A stretch of DNA of 64,000 bases, taken from the NCBI GenBank assembly GCA_964402175.1, contig CAYOBN010000001.1, positions 124,001 to 188,000 on the forward strand, read 5' to 3'. Each line of letters begins with the position of its first letter. Within the stretch, counting starts at the first letter, position 1. The notes under the pieces are model-generated. The model was not told where the DNA came from. It made no database searches and was given only the letters and a program-made list of their open reading frames with translations. Shown one piece after another: positions 17,744 to 26,950 of the stretch. The DNA is from JAWKUK01 sp964402175. GTDB lineage: Bacteria; Planctomycetota; UBA1135; GCA-002686595. A program made the position numbers and the translations under genes.

Positions 17744-18685
17744 TCAGCCGAAGCGTCCGGTGACGTAATCCTCGGTTTCTTTGAGCCGAGGCGCGAGGAA
17801 AATCGCCTCGGTCGGTCCGTACTCGACGAGCCGGCCCAGGTACATGAACGCCGTCGCGTCGGAGACCCGGGACGCCTGCTGCATGTTGTGCGTGACCATC
17901 AGGACCGAGTACTGGCCCTTCAAGTCCTGGATCAAGTCCTCGATGCGTCCGGTCGCGATCGGGTCGAGGGCCGAGCACGGCTCGTCGAGCAACAGGACCT
18001 CGGGCTCCGCAGCGATCGCGCGAGCGATGCAGAGGCGTTGCTGCTGGCCACCGGACAGGGCGAGCGCGCTGTCCTTCAGGCGGTCTTTCACCTCGTTCCA
18101 GAGGCCCGCACCCTCGAGGCTCGCCTGGCAGACCTGCTCGAGGGTGCTCTTGTCGCGCACCCCATCGATGCGCAGCGAGTAGACGACGTTCTCGAAGATC
18201 GACATCGGGAACGGGTTCGGTTTCTGGAACACCATCCCGATGCGCTTGCGCAGGTCGATGACATCCACGCCGGCGCCGTAGATGGGGTCGCCATTGAGGA
18301 ACATCTCGCCCTTCACCCGCACCGAGTCGATCAGATCGTTCATGCGATTGACCGAGCGCAGGAGGGTCGACTTTCCGCAGCCCGACGGGCCGATCAGGGC
18401 CGTGACCTGTCCACGCGGGACCTTGAGCGACACTTCGTGCAGCGCCTTGGCTTGACCGTAGAACAGCTCGAAGCGCTCGATCTGAACCACAGGCTCGCAC
18501 GTCGCCATCTCGTCGTGGATGACGGACTCCCAGCGTTGGCCCTGCGAGATCGACTCGAAGAGACCGCCGATGGCGGCGCCCCCTTCCGAGCGCAGCGGAC
18601 TGCTGACCTCGGGATCGCGCGGGAGTCCCTTCGCGGCGCTGCCGCGCGGTACCAACACGTCGGAGTGCTCTTTGGTGTGCTCCAT
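17744..18685 (-). CDS. pstB: Phosphate ABC transporter ATP-binding protein PstB
   Basis: A 313-residue ATPase that powers high-affinity phosphate uptake. It shows Walker A GPSGCGKSTLLR, the PstB-specific FQKPNPFPMSIFENV, signature LSGGQQQR, Walker B LLLDEPCSALDP and switch VTHNMQQ. E. coli PstB has 257 residues; here about 60 extra residues precede the ATPase domain (from MEHTKEHSDV), a hydrophilic tail of unknown function. ATG at 18511 (MATCEPVVQIERFEL) would give the standard length, so the longer start is the less certain part. The gene begins 20 bases after pstA. Confidence 0.95.
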   Translation of the reverse strand: MEHTKEHSDVLVPRGSAAKGLPRDPEVSSPLRSEGGAAIGGLFESISQGQRWESVIHDEMATCEPVVQIERFELFYGQAKALHEVSLKVPRGQVTALIGPSGCGKSTLLRSVNRMNDLIDSVRVKGEMFLNGDPIYGAGVDVIDLRKRIGMVFQKPNPFPMSIFENVVYSLRIDGVRDKSTLEQVCQASLEGAGLWNEVKDRLKDSALALSGGQQQRLCIARAIAAEPEVLLLDEPCSALDPIATGRIEDLIQDLKGQYSVLMVTHNMQQASRVSDATAFMYLGRLVEYGPTEAIFLAPRLKETEDYVTGRFG

Positions 18686-18705
18686 GGTCTCAGAGGTACA
18701 GGGTC

Positions 18706-20427
18706 TCAGCGCGCCGCGCGGAACTTCTTGCGCAACCGCGAGCGAATTCCGATGGCGAGGAGGTTCAGGATCACGACGATCGCGATGAGCAGCAGCGTGG
18801 TCGTGTAGACCATCGGCTTGGCCGCTTCCGAGTTCTGGCTCTGGAAGCCCACATCGTAGATGTGGAAGCCGAGGTGCATGAAGCTGCGCTCGGGGTGAAC
18901 GAACGGGAAGACTCCGTCGATCGGCAGGTCCGGAGCCAGCTTCACAGCGCCGACGAGCATCAACGGTGCGACCTCGCCGGCGCCGCGTGCCACTGCGAGG
19001 ATCATCCCGGTCATGATCCCGGGCATCGCTCTCGGCAGGACGATACGGCGGATGGTCTGCCACTTCGTAGCGCCGCAGGCGTACGAGCCCTCGCGCATCG
19101 AGTTCGGCACCGCGGAGAGCGCCTCTTCCGTGGCGACGATCACGACGGGCAGCGTGAGCAGCGCCAAAGTGAGCGAGGCCCACAGGATGCCGCCTTTGCC
19201 GTAGGTCGGGTTGGGCAGCGACTCCGCGAAGAAGAGCTGGTCGACCCCGGCCCCGATCATGTAGCAGAAGAACCCGAGGCCGAAGACACCGAAGACGATG
19301 CTGGGAACTCCAGCGAGGTTGTTGACGGCGATCCGGACGATGCTGACGACGAGGCCCTGCTTCGCATACTCGCGCAAGTAGAGCGCTGCGAGCACGCCGA
19401 ACGGCACGACGAGCAGCGACATGATGAGGGTCATCACCACCGTGCCGAACAGGGCGGGCCAGATGCCACCTTCGCTGTTCGCTTCCCGCGGCTCGTCGAA
19501 CAGGAACTCGCGCCAGCGATCCAAGTACGTGCTGACGCGCGCGCCGGTGTCGAGGCGGTTGGCCGGGATGACTCGCACCACCTCGGAGAGTGGCAGCGTC
19601 ACCTCGTCGCCAGTCGCCGTGCGGAAGACGGCGCGGTAGTCTTCGTTCACGCGGCGCAGCTCACCGAGCTCACCCTCGATCCGAGTCGTCTCTTCGCGCA
19701 CGGACAGCGCCAGTGCGTCGTAGGCCTCCTGGGCGCGCCGCGCAGCCTCGGAGCCGACTCCATCCTGGAGCTCCGCCGCGCGCACAGCGAGTCGCGCGTC
19801 GTTGAGACGTGAGTTGATGGCGCCGAGCTCTTCGCGCTCGAGCACGCGCATCCGTTCGACCCGGCGGTGTACCCCCGGCAGGTGCTCCGAGAGCTTCTGC
19901 CACGTGGCTTCGGGTCCTTCGAAGCGCTGCGCCGATTCACCGACCTCGAAGGCGACCGGCTCACCGTAGAAGCGGCCCCAAGCGCGGCGCTCGACCAGCA
20001 GTGCCCACTCGGGCTGCGTGCGTGCCGTGACCTCGGAGGCCGAGATCCACTCGAAGTGCGTGCCCGTCAGCTCGTAGTTGCCCGTCCGCACGAGCCAACG
20101 CCGCTCGGCGACCTCTTTGCCCTCGGGGACGTAGTCTTCGCTCGAGGTGACCTCACCGAGGAAGACACCACGCGAGGTCTCGAAGCGCTCGAGGGCTCCG
20201 GGCCAGAACGTACGACCCCCCTCGTAGGCGACGTGACCGAGCAGCCCCAGCACCATCAATAGGCAGAGCGCGAGCGCTCCGCCCATGAGCCAGACCATCG
20301 GCTCCCCCATCGCGAGCAGCGACGAGGCGCGGCGGCGCGGGCCCGGGCGCCCGGGGCGCGTTGAGCCAGCGCCGGTGTCGCCTTTGCGAGGTTCGGCAGC
20401 TGCGGTCATGGGCTCCATCACACTCAC
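18706..20427 (-). CDS. pstA: Phosphate ABC transporter permease PstA, with large periplasmic insert
   Basis: A 573-residue permease. After a basic N-terminal tail and the first helix (WLMGGALALCLLMVLGLLGHV) there is an insert of about 260 residues between the first and second membrane segments. It includes a heptad-like helical stretch (about residues 180-240) rich in Glu, Arg and Leu. The C-terminal 270 residues are normal PstA: five helices and the EAA loop MREGSYACGATKWQT, which contacts PstB. E. coli PstA has 296 residues. Long PstA/PstC pairs are known in other bacteria. The GTG start overlaps the pstC stop by 4 bases; an ATG at 20418 is an alternative. Confidence 0.93.
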   Translation of the reverse strand: MSVMEPMTAAAEPRKGDTGAGSTRPGRPGPRRRASSLLAMGEPMVWLMGGALALCLLMVLGLLGHVAYEGGRTFWPGALERFETSRGVFLGEVTSSEDYVPEGKEVAERRWLVRTGNYELTGTHFEWISASEVTARTQPEWALLVERRAWGRFYGEPVAFEVGESAQRFEGPEATWQKLSEHLPGVHRRVERMRVLEREELGAINSRLNDARLAVRAAELQDGVGSEAARRAQEAYDALALSVREETTRIEGELGELRRVNEDYRAVFRTATGDEVTLPLSEVVRVIPANRLDTGARVSTYLDRWREFLFDEPREANSEGGIWPALFGTVVMTLIMSLLVVPFGVLAALYLREYAKQGLVVSIVRIAVNNLAGVPSIVFGVFGLGFFCYMIGAGVDQLFFAESLPNPTYGKGGILWASLTLALLTLPVVIVATEEALSAVPNSMREGSYACGATKWQTIRRIVLPRAMPGIMTGMILAVARGAGEVAPLMLVGAVKLAPDLPIDGVFPFVHPERSFMHLGFHIYDVGFQSQNSEAAKPMVYTTTLLLIAIVVILNLLAIGIRSRLRKKFRAAR

Positions 20428-23039
20428 AGTGCTTGCATCCTGCGGCGGAAGTGGCGACGGACGAGCTCGGCGATCGTGTTGAGCACAAAGGTGAGCGTGA
20501 ACAGCACGAGGGCCGCCAGGAAGAGGGTGCGGTAGTGCGTGCTACCTGGGGGCGCCTCGGGCATCTCCACCGCGATGTTCGCGGTGAGGGTGCGGAAGCC
20601 CGCGAACACGTTCCATTCCAGGATCGGTGTATTGCCCGCCGCCATCAGCACGATCATGGTCTCGCCGACAGCGCGACCGAGGCCGATCATGAGCGCCGAG
20701 AACATGCCGCTCATCGCGAACGGGATCACGATCCGCGTCGCGGTCTGCCACGGGGTAGCGCCAGCGCCGAGGCTGCCCTCACGCAGATGCGCGGGGACCT
20801 CCGAGAGCGCGTCTTCGGCGAGCGTGTAGACGATCGGGATGATCGCGAAGCCCATCGCGAAGCCGACGATCATCGCGTTGCGCTGCACGTACGTGCCGAC
20901 GATGTCACCGCGCGGATCGATCCCGAGCACGGTCAGCAGCAACGCGGCCCCCGCAGCGAGCGCGAGGGTCGCGACGAACCATCCCCCGAATCGTGCGAGC
21001 TCCAATCGCGCGAGCAGACCGCGCGGTTCGGTCACTGCCTTGCGGCGCACGGCACCACCGAGGAAGCGCGCGTTGAGGAACGCCGCCACGAGGCCGGAGA
21101 GTGGCACGAACAGGAAGAACCAGCCCGGGAACGCGCCGCCGCGTTGTCCGTCGAGCCAGGCTTGGATATCGCCCGCAAAGAGCACCGCCTCCACCGGGCC
21201 CCCCAGCGCGACGCCGCCCAGGATCCCGATGGGGATCATCAGAGCGATCATCGAGAAGCGCTGCCAACCCTGCCACCGGATGGCCCGCGCTTGCGGGATG
21301 AGCTGCCAGAGGTACGCACCGAGCAGCACGGCGACCGGGATCATCAAGAACGCGGCCAGAGTGGCGGGGAGGACGCTCTGGACGAAGGGTGCGATGACCA
21401 GCGCCGCGAGGAAACCCAGGACGACGCTCGGCAAGCTCGCCATCAGCTCGACCGTCGATTTGATCGGGGCGCGCAGCTTGGGCGACAGGAACTCGCTGGT
21501 GTAGAGAGCGGCGAGCAGCGCCAGCGGTGCGCCGAAGAGCAACGAATAGAGCGTCGCCTTGAGCGTGCCGAACACCAACGGCCACAGGCCGTACTTCGGC
21601 TCGAAGTCGCTGGTGCCACCCGTCGACTGCCACGTGTGGGTGGGCCCTGGGTAACCCTCGTACCACACGGGCTGGAACATCGACGCCACCGTTGCGTCGA
21701 GGTGCTCCATGCGCACCGGCCAAAGCTGCAAACCGGTGGCCGTCCTCGCGAGCACCGCGTTCTGCTTCGGAGCCAGCGTGAGCGCCGCCATCGGCTCGCC
21801 AGAGCGCGCTTGGAAGGTGCGGTCGCCGGTCGTGCCGTGATACCCCGCGAGCTCGCCGTCGGCGAAGGAGACGACGAAGACACGCGACCGGCTGGCCACC
21901 GCGATCCGTTCGACACCTCTGGAGCCCTGCGGGAATTCGGTGACGCGGGTGAGGCGTTGATCCCCGAGCTCGCTCGCGTCGTCGCGCACCGTGAACCACT
22001 TGGTCACGCGACCCTCCGAGTCACCCACGATGAACGATGCACGTCCAGAGAGGGGTTCGAAGGCGGTCAGCGTCGCGGTCGGCGAGGGCACGACGTCGAC
22101 GAGTTCGACGAGGCGCGGCGCAGAGGGGTCGCGCAAGTCGAAGTTCGCCACGCGCCCGTCGCGCCACGCGACGAGCAGCGACTGTCCGGAGCCCGACATC
22201 ACGAGCGTAGAGGGCGATTCGGCCTGCGCATCAGGTGATCCCGTCGGCAGGAGCGCAGTCAGATCGCTGGTGGTCAGCCGCCGCTTGACCTCACCGGTCA
22301 GCATGTTCTCGGTGATGCGCACCCGCGACGTGGCGAGGCGCACGGCGCCGGACTCTGCGTCGCGCTGGAAGGTCGCGATCGACTCGCCGCCGGGGGTGAA
22401 CACGATGTCGACGTGCTCGAGCGGATCGCCATCGGCGACTTTGACGGGCTCGGTGAGCTGCACGGCGAAGCGCGTGGCACGCAACTGGCCCGCGTTGGTG
22501 CGCTCGACGATGGCGCCGTCGTGTTTTTCGATGCCACCCGGGCGCAGGCCGCGCAGGTGCTCGGGCAGGTCCTCGCCCTCGAGGAACGTCGTGTCGAAAC
22601 CCAGACGCCCGCGCTGCACGGTGCCGTCTGCGAAGCCGAACAGGACCTCGTCCGAGAGCGCTTGGAACGCGCCGCAAGTAGGTGTGCCGTCGGTGAACGG
22701 CATCTCTATGCCTAGCCGCGCCCCCGTCTGCATGTCGAACGACGCCGCGACGCCGGCACGGTCGAGGGTCCATGCGAGATGGAGGCCCTCGTCGATTCCG
22801 ACGCGCCAGGTCGGCGCGGGTCCGGGCGCCCCGATCGCGTACTCCTTGCGCGGCTCGACCGAAGCGCTCGAGAAGAGCGGCCACACGACCCACACGAGGA
22901 AGAGCAGGATGCCGAAGACCGCCACGATCGTGCCGATGCCGCCCATCGTGATGGCGGCGCGGGCGACGCGCTCGAAGAACGCGGCGCGCGGATTGACACC
23001 GCGGCGGCGGCGCGGGGGACGGCGGTTGGACTCCGACAT
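20424..23039 (-). CDS. pstC: Phosphate ABC transporter permease PstC, with very large periplasmic domain
   Basis: An 871-residue permease, against 319 in E. coli. The first membrane helix (TIVAVFGILLFLVWVVWPLF) is followed by about 420 residues of beta-rich, propeller-like sequence, with repeated elements such as LLVAWRDGRVANFDL, SRVFVVSFADGELAGYHG and LQLWPVRMEHLD. Then comes the normal transporter core with TLKATLYSLLFGAPLALLAALY and the EAA loop LREGSLGAGATPWQT; a second insert separates two core helices. The external domain probably interacts with PstS or the envelope. The stop overlaps pstA by 4 bases. A strong hairpin separates this gene from pstS. Confidence 0.93.
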   Translation of the reverse strand: MSESNRRPPRRRRGVNPRAAFFERVARAAITMGGIGTIVAVFGILLFLVWVVWPLFSSASVEPRKEYAIGAPGPAPTWRVGIDEGLHLAWTLDRAGVAASFDMQTGARLGIEMPFTDGTPTCGAFQALSDEVLFGFADGTVQRGRLGFDTTFLEGEDLPEHLRGLRPGGIEKHDGAIVERTNAGQLRATRFAVQLTEPVKVADGDPLEHVDIVFTPGGESIATFQRDAESGAVRLATSRVRITENMLTGEVKRRLTTSDLTALLPTGSPDAQAESPSTLVMSGSGQSLLVAWRDGRVANFDLRDPSAPRLVELVDVVPSPTATLTAFEPLSGRASFIVGDSEGRVTKWFTVRDDASELGDQRLTRVTEFPQGSRGVERIAVASRSRVFVVSFADGELAGYHGTTGDRTFQARSGEPMAALTLAPKQNAVLARTATGLQLWPVRMEHLDATVASMFQPVWYEGYPGPTHTWQSTGGTSDFEPKYGLWPLVFGTLKATLYSLLFGAPLALLAALYTSEFLSPKLRAPIKSTVELMASLPSVVLGFLAALVIAPFVQSVLPATLAAFLMIPVAVLLGAYLWQLIPQARAIRWQGWQRFSMIALMIPIGILGGVALGGPVEAVLFAGDIQAWLDGQRGGAFPGWFFLFVPLSGLVAAFLNARFLGGAVRRKAVTEPRGLLARLELARFGGWFVATLALAAGAALLLTVLGIDPRGDIVGTYVQRNAMIVGFAMGFAIIPIVYTLAEDALSEVPAHLREGSLGAGATPWQTATRIVIPFAMSGMFSALMIGLGRAVGETMIVLMAAGNTPILEWNVFAGFRTLTANIAVEMPEAPPGSTHYRTLFLAALVLFTLTFVLNTIAELVRRHFRRRMQAL

Positions 23040-23079
23040 ACGGACTCGCAGCTCGTAGCGTGGGGGCCTGATAGCGTAA

Positions 23080-23113
23080 GGCGTCGGCCCCGGTTCGTGT
23101 CGGGGCCGACGCC
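23080..23113 (-). terminator. Strong hairpin between pstS and pstC (partial terminator or mRNA-end stabiliser)
   Basis: A perfect 13-bp inverted repeat, GGCGTCGGCCCCG and CGGGGCCGACGCC, with an 8-base loop, located 27 bases after the pstS stop and 40 bases before the pstC start. No long U-run follows. Such a structure would let pstS messenger accumulate above the permease messenger, as binding proteins are needed in excess. Confidence 0.7.
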
Positions 23114-23140
23114 TGGATCAGTGAGGAACTGCGTCCTTGA

Positions 23141-24142
23141 TCAACGCTTGATGCCGTCGTCCGCGCCCGTCTGGCGCACACCGGCGTCCGCGAGCGCCTT
23201 CTGCGCGATGCGGCTGGTGACGGGGTAGTAGCCGTCCTTCACGACGTCCGTCTGTCCGTCCTTCGAGAAGATGTACTGCACGAACTCGCGGCGCAGCGGG
23301 TCGAGCTGCACGCCGGGCTTCTTGTTGATGTAGACGAGGAGGTATCGCGAGAGCGGGTAATCGCCCGAATACGCATTCGCCGGGGTGGCCTCGACGACCT
23401 CGTCGGCGTTGCTCGCCGCGAGCGGCACCGCGCGCACGTCGGCGGTCAGATACCCGATGCCGCTGTAACCGATGCCGTACTTGTCCTGGGCGACACCCTG
23501 CACGACGGCGGAGCTACCGGGCTGCTCCTTGACGCTGTCCTTGAAGTCGCCCTTGAAGAGGCCGTACTCCTTGAAGTAGCCGTACGTGCCAGACGCGGAG
23601 TTGCGCCCGTAGAGGCTGATGGGCTTGTCGGCCCACTCGCCCGTCAGGCCGAGGTCACCCCATGTGCGCAGGTCGCGGGCCTCGCCGCCGAGGCGCGTCG
23701 AGGAGAAGATCGCGTCGACTTGCTGCAGCGTCAGCGAGCGGATCGGATTGTCCTTGTGGACGTACACCGCGAGCATGTCGATCGCGGTCGGGAGGGCCAG
23801 CGGAGCGTAGCCGAACTTCTTCTTGAAGTCGTCGATCTCCTTCTCCTTCATCGCGCGGCTCATCGGGCCGAAGTTCGCGGTGCCCTCCTGGAGGGCCGGC
23901 GGCGCGGTCGACGAGCCCTTGCCCTGGACCTCGACCTGGACGGCCGGATAGTGCTTTCGGAAGCCCTCGGCCCAGAGGGTCATCAGGTTGTTCATCGTGT
24001 CCGACCCGACGCTCGCGATCGCACCCGAGACCCCCTCCGAGGACTTCTTGTACGCGGGGAGCTTGGGGTCGACCTCGACCTGTTGGAGGACGGCCGGGGC
24101 AGAGAGCAGCGCGGCGGCTGCGAGGAGGGTGGTCAGCTTCAT
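23141..24142 (-). CDS. pstS: Phosphate-binding periplasmic protein PstS
   Basis: A 333-residue substrate-binding protein that captures inorganic phosphate and delivers it to PstCA. The signal peptide is MKLTTLLAAAALLSAPAVLQ. Phosphate-contact sequences of the family are present: SVGSDTMNNL near the N-terminus, GKGSSTAPPALQEG, PMSRAMKEKEI, and GRNSASGTYGYFKEY in the second lobe. The length is close to E. coli PstS (346). First gene of the leftward pst-phoU operon; the candidate Pho boxes end 62 bases before its start. Confidence 0.96.
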   Translation of the reverse strand: MKLTTLLAAAALLSAPAVLQQVEVDPKLPAYKKSSEGVSGAIASVGSDTMNNLMTLWAEGFRKHYPAVQVEVQGKGSSTAPPALQEGTANFGPMSRAMKEKEIDDFKKKFGYAPLALPTAIDMLAVYVHKDNPIRSLTLQQVDAIFSSTRLGGEARDLRTWGDLGLTGEWADKPISLYGRNSASGTYGYFKEYGLFKGDFKDSVKEQPGSSAVVQGVAQDKYGIGYSGIGYLTADVRAVPLAASNADEVVEATPANAYSGDYPLSRYLLVYINKKPGVQLDPLRREFVQYIFSKDGQTDVVKDGYYPVTSRIAQKALADAGVRQTGADDGIKR

Positions 24143-24203
24143 CGGCGCTCGGCGCGCTCGCCAGGGGGCGGGGTCGCGGCCGCGTGGGACAGTGCGCGGC
24201 GGG

Positions 24204-24243
24204 GGTCAACCACCTGTGTAAGGAAGATCAAGAAACGATCAAG
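24204..24243 (-). promoter_or_regulatory. Candidate Pho-box array upstream of pstS
   Basis: Read in the pstS direction there are four 7-base units exactly 11 bases apart: CTTGATC, CTTGATC, TTACACA and GTTGACC. They occupy 24243 down to 24204, 62 bases before the pstS start, and the first unit overlaps the stop codon of the upstream gene. PhoB/PhoP proteins bind tandem direct repeats with an 11-bp period; the last unit differs by one base from the actinobacterial unit GTTCACC. Two identical and two related units in this position support a phosphate-starvation operator. The match was made by eye. Confidence 0.6.
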
Positions 24244-25561
24244 AGGCCGGGCCGCGTAGGAGCCCCTCGACGCGCTCGATCGTGTCGCCGTCGTGGATGC
24301 GGCCGACGACGGCATCCACGCCCCGCTGGAGCGCCCCGCGCAGGCTCGGGCGGGCCGCCAGGAGGCCGTGGGCGAGCGCCGCGCGGCGCCCGCACCGGGC
24401 CGGATCCCGGTCGCGCTGCTGCTCGAGCGCCAGCGCGAGACAGGCGCGGTCCGCGGCGTCGGGATCGGGGAAGCGGCGCAGGAGCGCGCACATGCGCTCC
24501 AGCAACGCGAGCCGCTCCGGGTGCCCGTCGAGCCCGAGCAGCTCGTTGGCGAGGCCGTGCACGACCTCGGCGGCGATGAGGGCATCCGGATAGTCCGCGA
24601 CGAGGGCCTCGAGCTCCGCCGCGAAGTGGCGGCGAGCGACGGAGGTGTCGGCTTCGGCCGTCGCGTTGCGTAGGACCTGCGCGCCAGCGAGGGCGATGCC
24701 CGTCGAGCGATAGCGCTCGTTGAGCTCGCGCAGCTCGTCGGCGACATAGCGACACTCCGCGATCCCGCCGTCGACACCGTGCACTTGGTAGAGCGCGTGG
24801 GCGAGGGTCAGCGCCAGACGCTCGGTGTGGTGGGCGTCGAGGAGCTGGCGCAAGCGACGCACGCCGCTCTGCCGGACCGCCGCGTCGGTCTCGAGATCGA
24901 GCGCGTTCGCGATGACGGTCGCGTGGTCCTCCGCGAACTCGTGGCCCCGCCAACGCTGCGCGAGCCCATCGATCTGCCGCTCGATGGCCCAGGCGGACGT
25001 GGACTCGACGCTCAGTGCCGACGCGACCACCAGCGTTCCCGCATGGATCCTTGCGAGCGCTTCGACAGGGAACTCATCGTTGAGCGCCTCGACCTTCTCT
25101 ACGATCGCGAGGACCTGCTCGGTTTCATCGCAGTTCGCGGCGATGTGGAAGCAGGTCACCGCCTTGGCGATGGCGATCTGTTCGCTGTGGTACTGCTGGC
25201 CGAGCTCGAGCAGTCGTCCGAGTGCGAGGAAGCGACCATCCTCGTCCTCGGCGTCGGTACCTTCGGCCAGGAGCGCGAGCACCCGCGCCTCGAAGACGGC
25301 GAACGGGAGCGACCGGTGACTGTCGGTCAGAGCCGCGAGGCGGTTGCACAGGGAGCGGCGAATCTCCGTCGTCGCATCATCCGCGTGCGCGGCGAGGTGC
25401 AGCCCCTCGGCGAAGAGCTCTCCGAGGGTCTCGTCGGAGTCGGGATCCCCGAGGCCCTCCATCGGCAGAACTCGGCAGAGCCGGTCCATGACGGCGCGCT
25501 CGAGGCGCGCCGCTTCGAGGAACTCGCGGGCCAGTTCGACGGGGTCGCCTTCGTCCGCCAT
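24239..25561 (-). CDS. Hypothetical all-helical repeat protein, 440 aa
   Basis: Not recognised. A 440-residue soluble acidic protein without signal peptide, built almost entirely of Leu/Ala/Glu/Arg-rich helices of about 15-20 residues, in the style of TPR or ARM/HEAT repeats (for example RFLALGRLLELGQQYHSEQI, HFAAELEALVADYPDAL). It lies 32 bases after prfB, in the same direction, and its stop codon overlaps the first repeat of the pstS operator. It could be cotranscribed with prfB. A scaffold or adaptor role is likely for such folds, but no partner can be named. Confidence 0.6.
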   Translation of the reverse strand: MADEGDPVELAREFLEAARLERAVMDRLCRVLPMEGLGDPDSDETLGELFAEGLHLAAHADDATTEIRRSLCNRLAALTDSHRSLPFAVFEARVLALLAEGTDAEDEDGRFLALGRLLELGQQYHSEQIAIAKAVTCFHIAANCDETEQVLAIVEKVEALNDEFPVEALARIHAGTLVVASALSVESTSAWAIERQIDGLAQRWRGHEFAEDHATVIANALDLETDAAVRQSGVRRLRQLLDAHHTERLALTLAHALYQVHGVDGGIAECRYVADELRELNERYRSTGIALAGAQVLRNATAEADTSVARRHFAAELEALVADYPDALIAAEVVHGLANELLGLDGHPERLALLERMCALLRRFPDPDAADRACLALALEQQRDRDPARCGRRAALAHGLLAARPSLRGALQRGVDAVVGRIHDGDTIERVEGLLRGPAS

Positions 25562-25593
25562 GCCCCGATGCTACGGGGTTCGACGGGAAACCG

Positions 25594-26698
25594 CTACGCC
25601 TTCCGCGACTTCAGGTACGCCTCCATGAACGGGGTGACATCCCCGTCCAGGATCTTCTGGACGTTGCCGTCCTCGAGGTTCGTCCGGTGGTCCTTCACCA
25701 TCTGGTACGGGTTGAGGACGTAGCTGCGGATCTGGTTACCCCAGGCGATCTCGCCCTTTTCGCCGTACAGCTTGCCGAGCTCCGCGTCGCGCTTGGCCTC
25801 CTCGTAGGCGAGCAGCTTCGCCTTCAAGAGGGACCAGGCTTTGTCGCGGTTCTTGTGCTGGCTGCGCTCGCTCTGGCAGCGCACGACGATCCCGGTCGGG
25901 ATGTGGGTCAAGCGGACCGCGGACTCCGTCTTGTTGACGTGCTGTCCGCCCGCGCCGCCCGCGCGCATCGTGTCGACGCGTACGTCGGACTCGCTGATCT
26001 CGATGTTGATCGAATCGTCGACGACCGGGGTGACGTCGACGGACGCAAACGCCGTCTGGCGACGGGCCTGCGCGTCGAACGGCGAGATCCGGACGAGGCG
26101 ATGCACCCCGGTCTCGGCTTTGAGGTATCCGAAGGCGTACGGTCCGTCGATCTGGATCGTCGCGCCGCGGATGCCGCCCATGTCCTCGCTGGACAGTTCG
26201 ACCTCGGTGACGGTGAACCCCTGGCGCTCGGCCCAGCGCACATACATGCGCAGGAGCATCTGGGCCCAGTCACACGCGTCGACCCCGCCCGCGCCGGCGC
26301 TGATCTGCACGTACGCCGAGAGCTCGTCGTTCGGGCCGCCGAGCATCACGCGGAACTCGAGCTCTTCGATCAGCGTCGTGGCGCTCGCCAGCGCCGCTTC
26401 GATCTCGGCTTCGACCGAGTCGAAGCCGACCTCGGCCCCCATCTCGAGCAACACGTCGACGTCGTCGAGGGACGTACCGACCTTGCGGATCGGCTCGACG
26501 ACCATCTTCAACGACTTCAGCTCGCGGACGAGGCGCTGGCTGCGCTCCGGGTCGTTCCAGAAGTCGCCTTGGGTCTGCAGTTCCTCGATCTCAGCGAGGC
26601 GTACGGCTTTTTTGCCGTATTCAAAGACCCTCCGTCAGCAGGGCGAGCCTGCCGCGGAGCTCTTTCGTACGGTCTCGGATGAAGTCGGAGGCTGCCAT
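25594..26698 (-). CDS. prfB: Peptide chain release factor 2, expressed by programmed +1 frameshift
   Basis: RF2 ends translation at UGA and UAA. Frame one runs from ATG 26698 (MAASDFIRDRTKELRGRLAL) for 25 codons to TGA at 26623-26621. Skipping one T continues as EYGKKAVRLAEIEEL into the main part, 369 residues in all (E. coli 365). The main part has the stop-codon-reading tripeptide SPF (RISPFDAQ) and the GGQ motif (RAGGAGGQHVNKTESAVR) that triggers peptide release. The shift site has the classic form: GGAGGG, then CTT TGA. So the internal stop is autoregulatory and not a mutation: low RF2 makes ribosomes pause at UGA and shift. Confidence 0.96.
26621..26633 (-). promoter_or_regulatory. prfB programmed +1 frameshift site
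   Basis: On the minus strand the sequence is GGAGGGTCTTTGA: an internal Shine-Dalgarno-like GGAGG two to three bases before the slippery CTT codon (26626-26624) and the in-frame TGA (26623-26621). In E. coli prfB the arrangement is AGGGGG-TAT-CTT-TGA. The base after the stop is A here instead of C. Confidence 0.95.
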
Positions 26699-26950
26699 CG
26701 GACCGGGGAGTGTACGGGAGATGGCGTTCGGTTCCAACCCGGGACATTACGCCCCATGCTCGCGCCGGGAGCAGCGTCTGTGCCCCCCTGGCCCGCTCCC
26801 GCCCCAGGGGAGGAGGGGGCGCGCGACCGGCGGAGTCGTGGTGAACGTCGTGGTGAAGACCGGCCGCGCGCCTCGCGCTCGTTCGGCAAGCGCGGAGAGC
26901 GGAGGGGAGACCACTTCGAGAACGAGCCGCGGAGACGGCATTCTGTCCCG

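Noticed and set aside
26620..26698. prfB disrupted by a frameshift
   Set aside because: The site matches the classic programmed +1 frameshift of RF2 genes.
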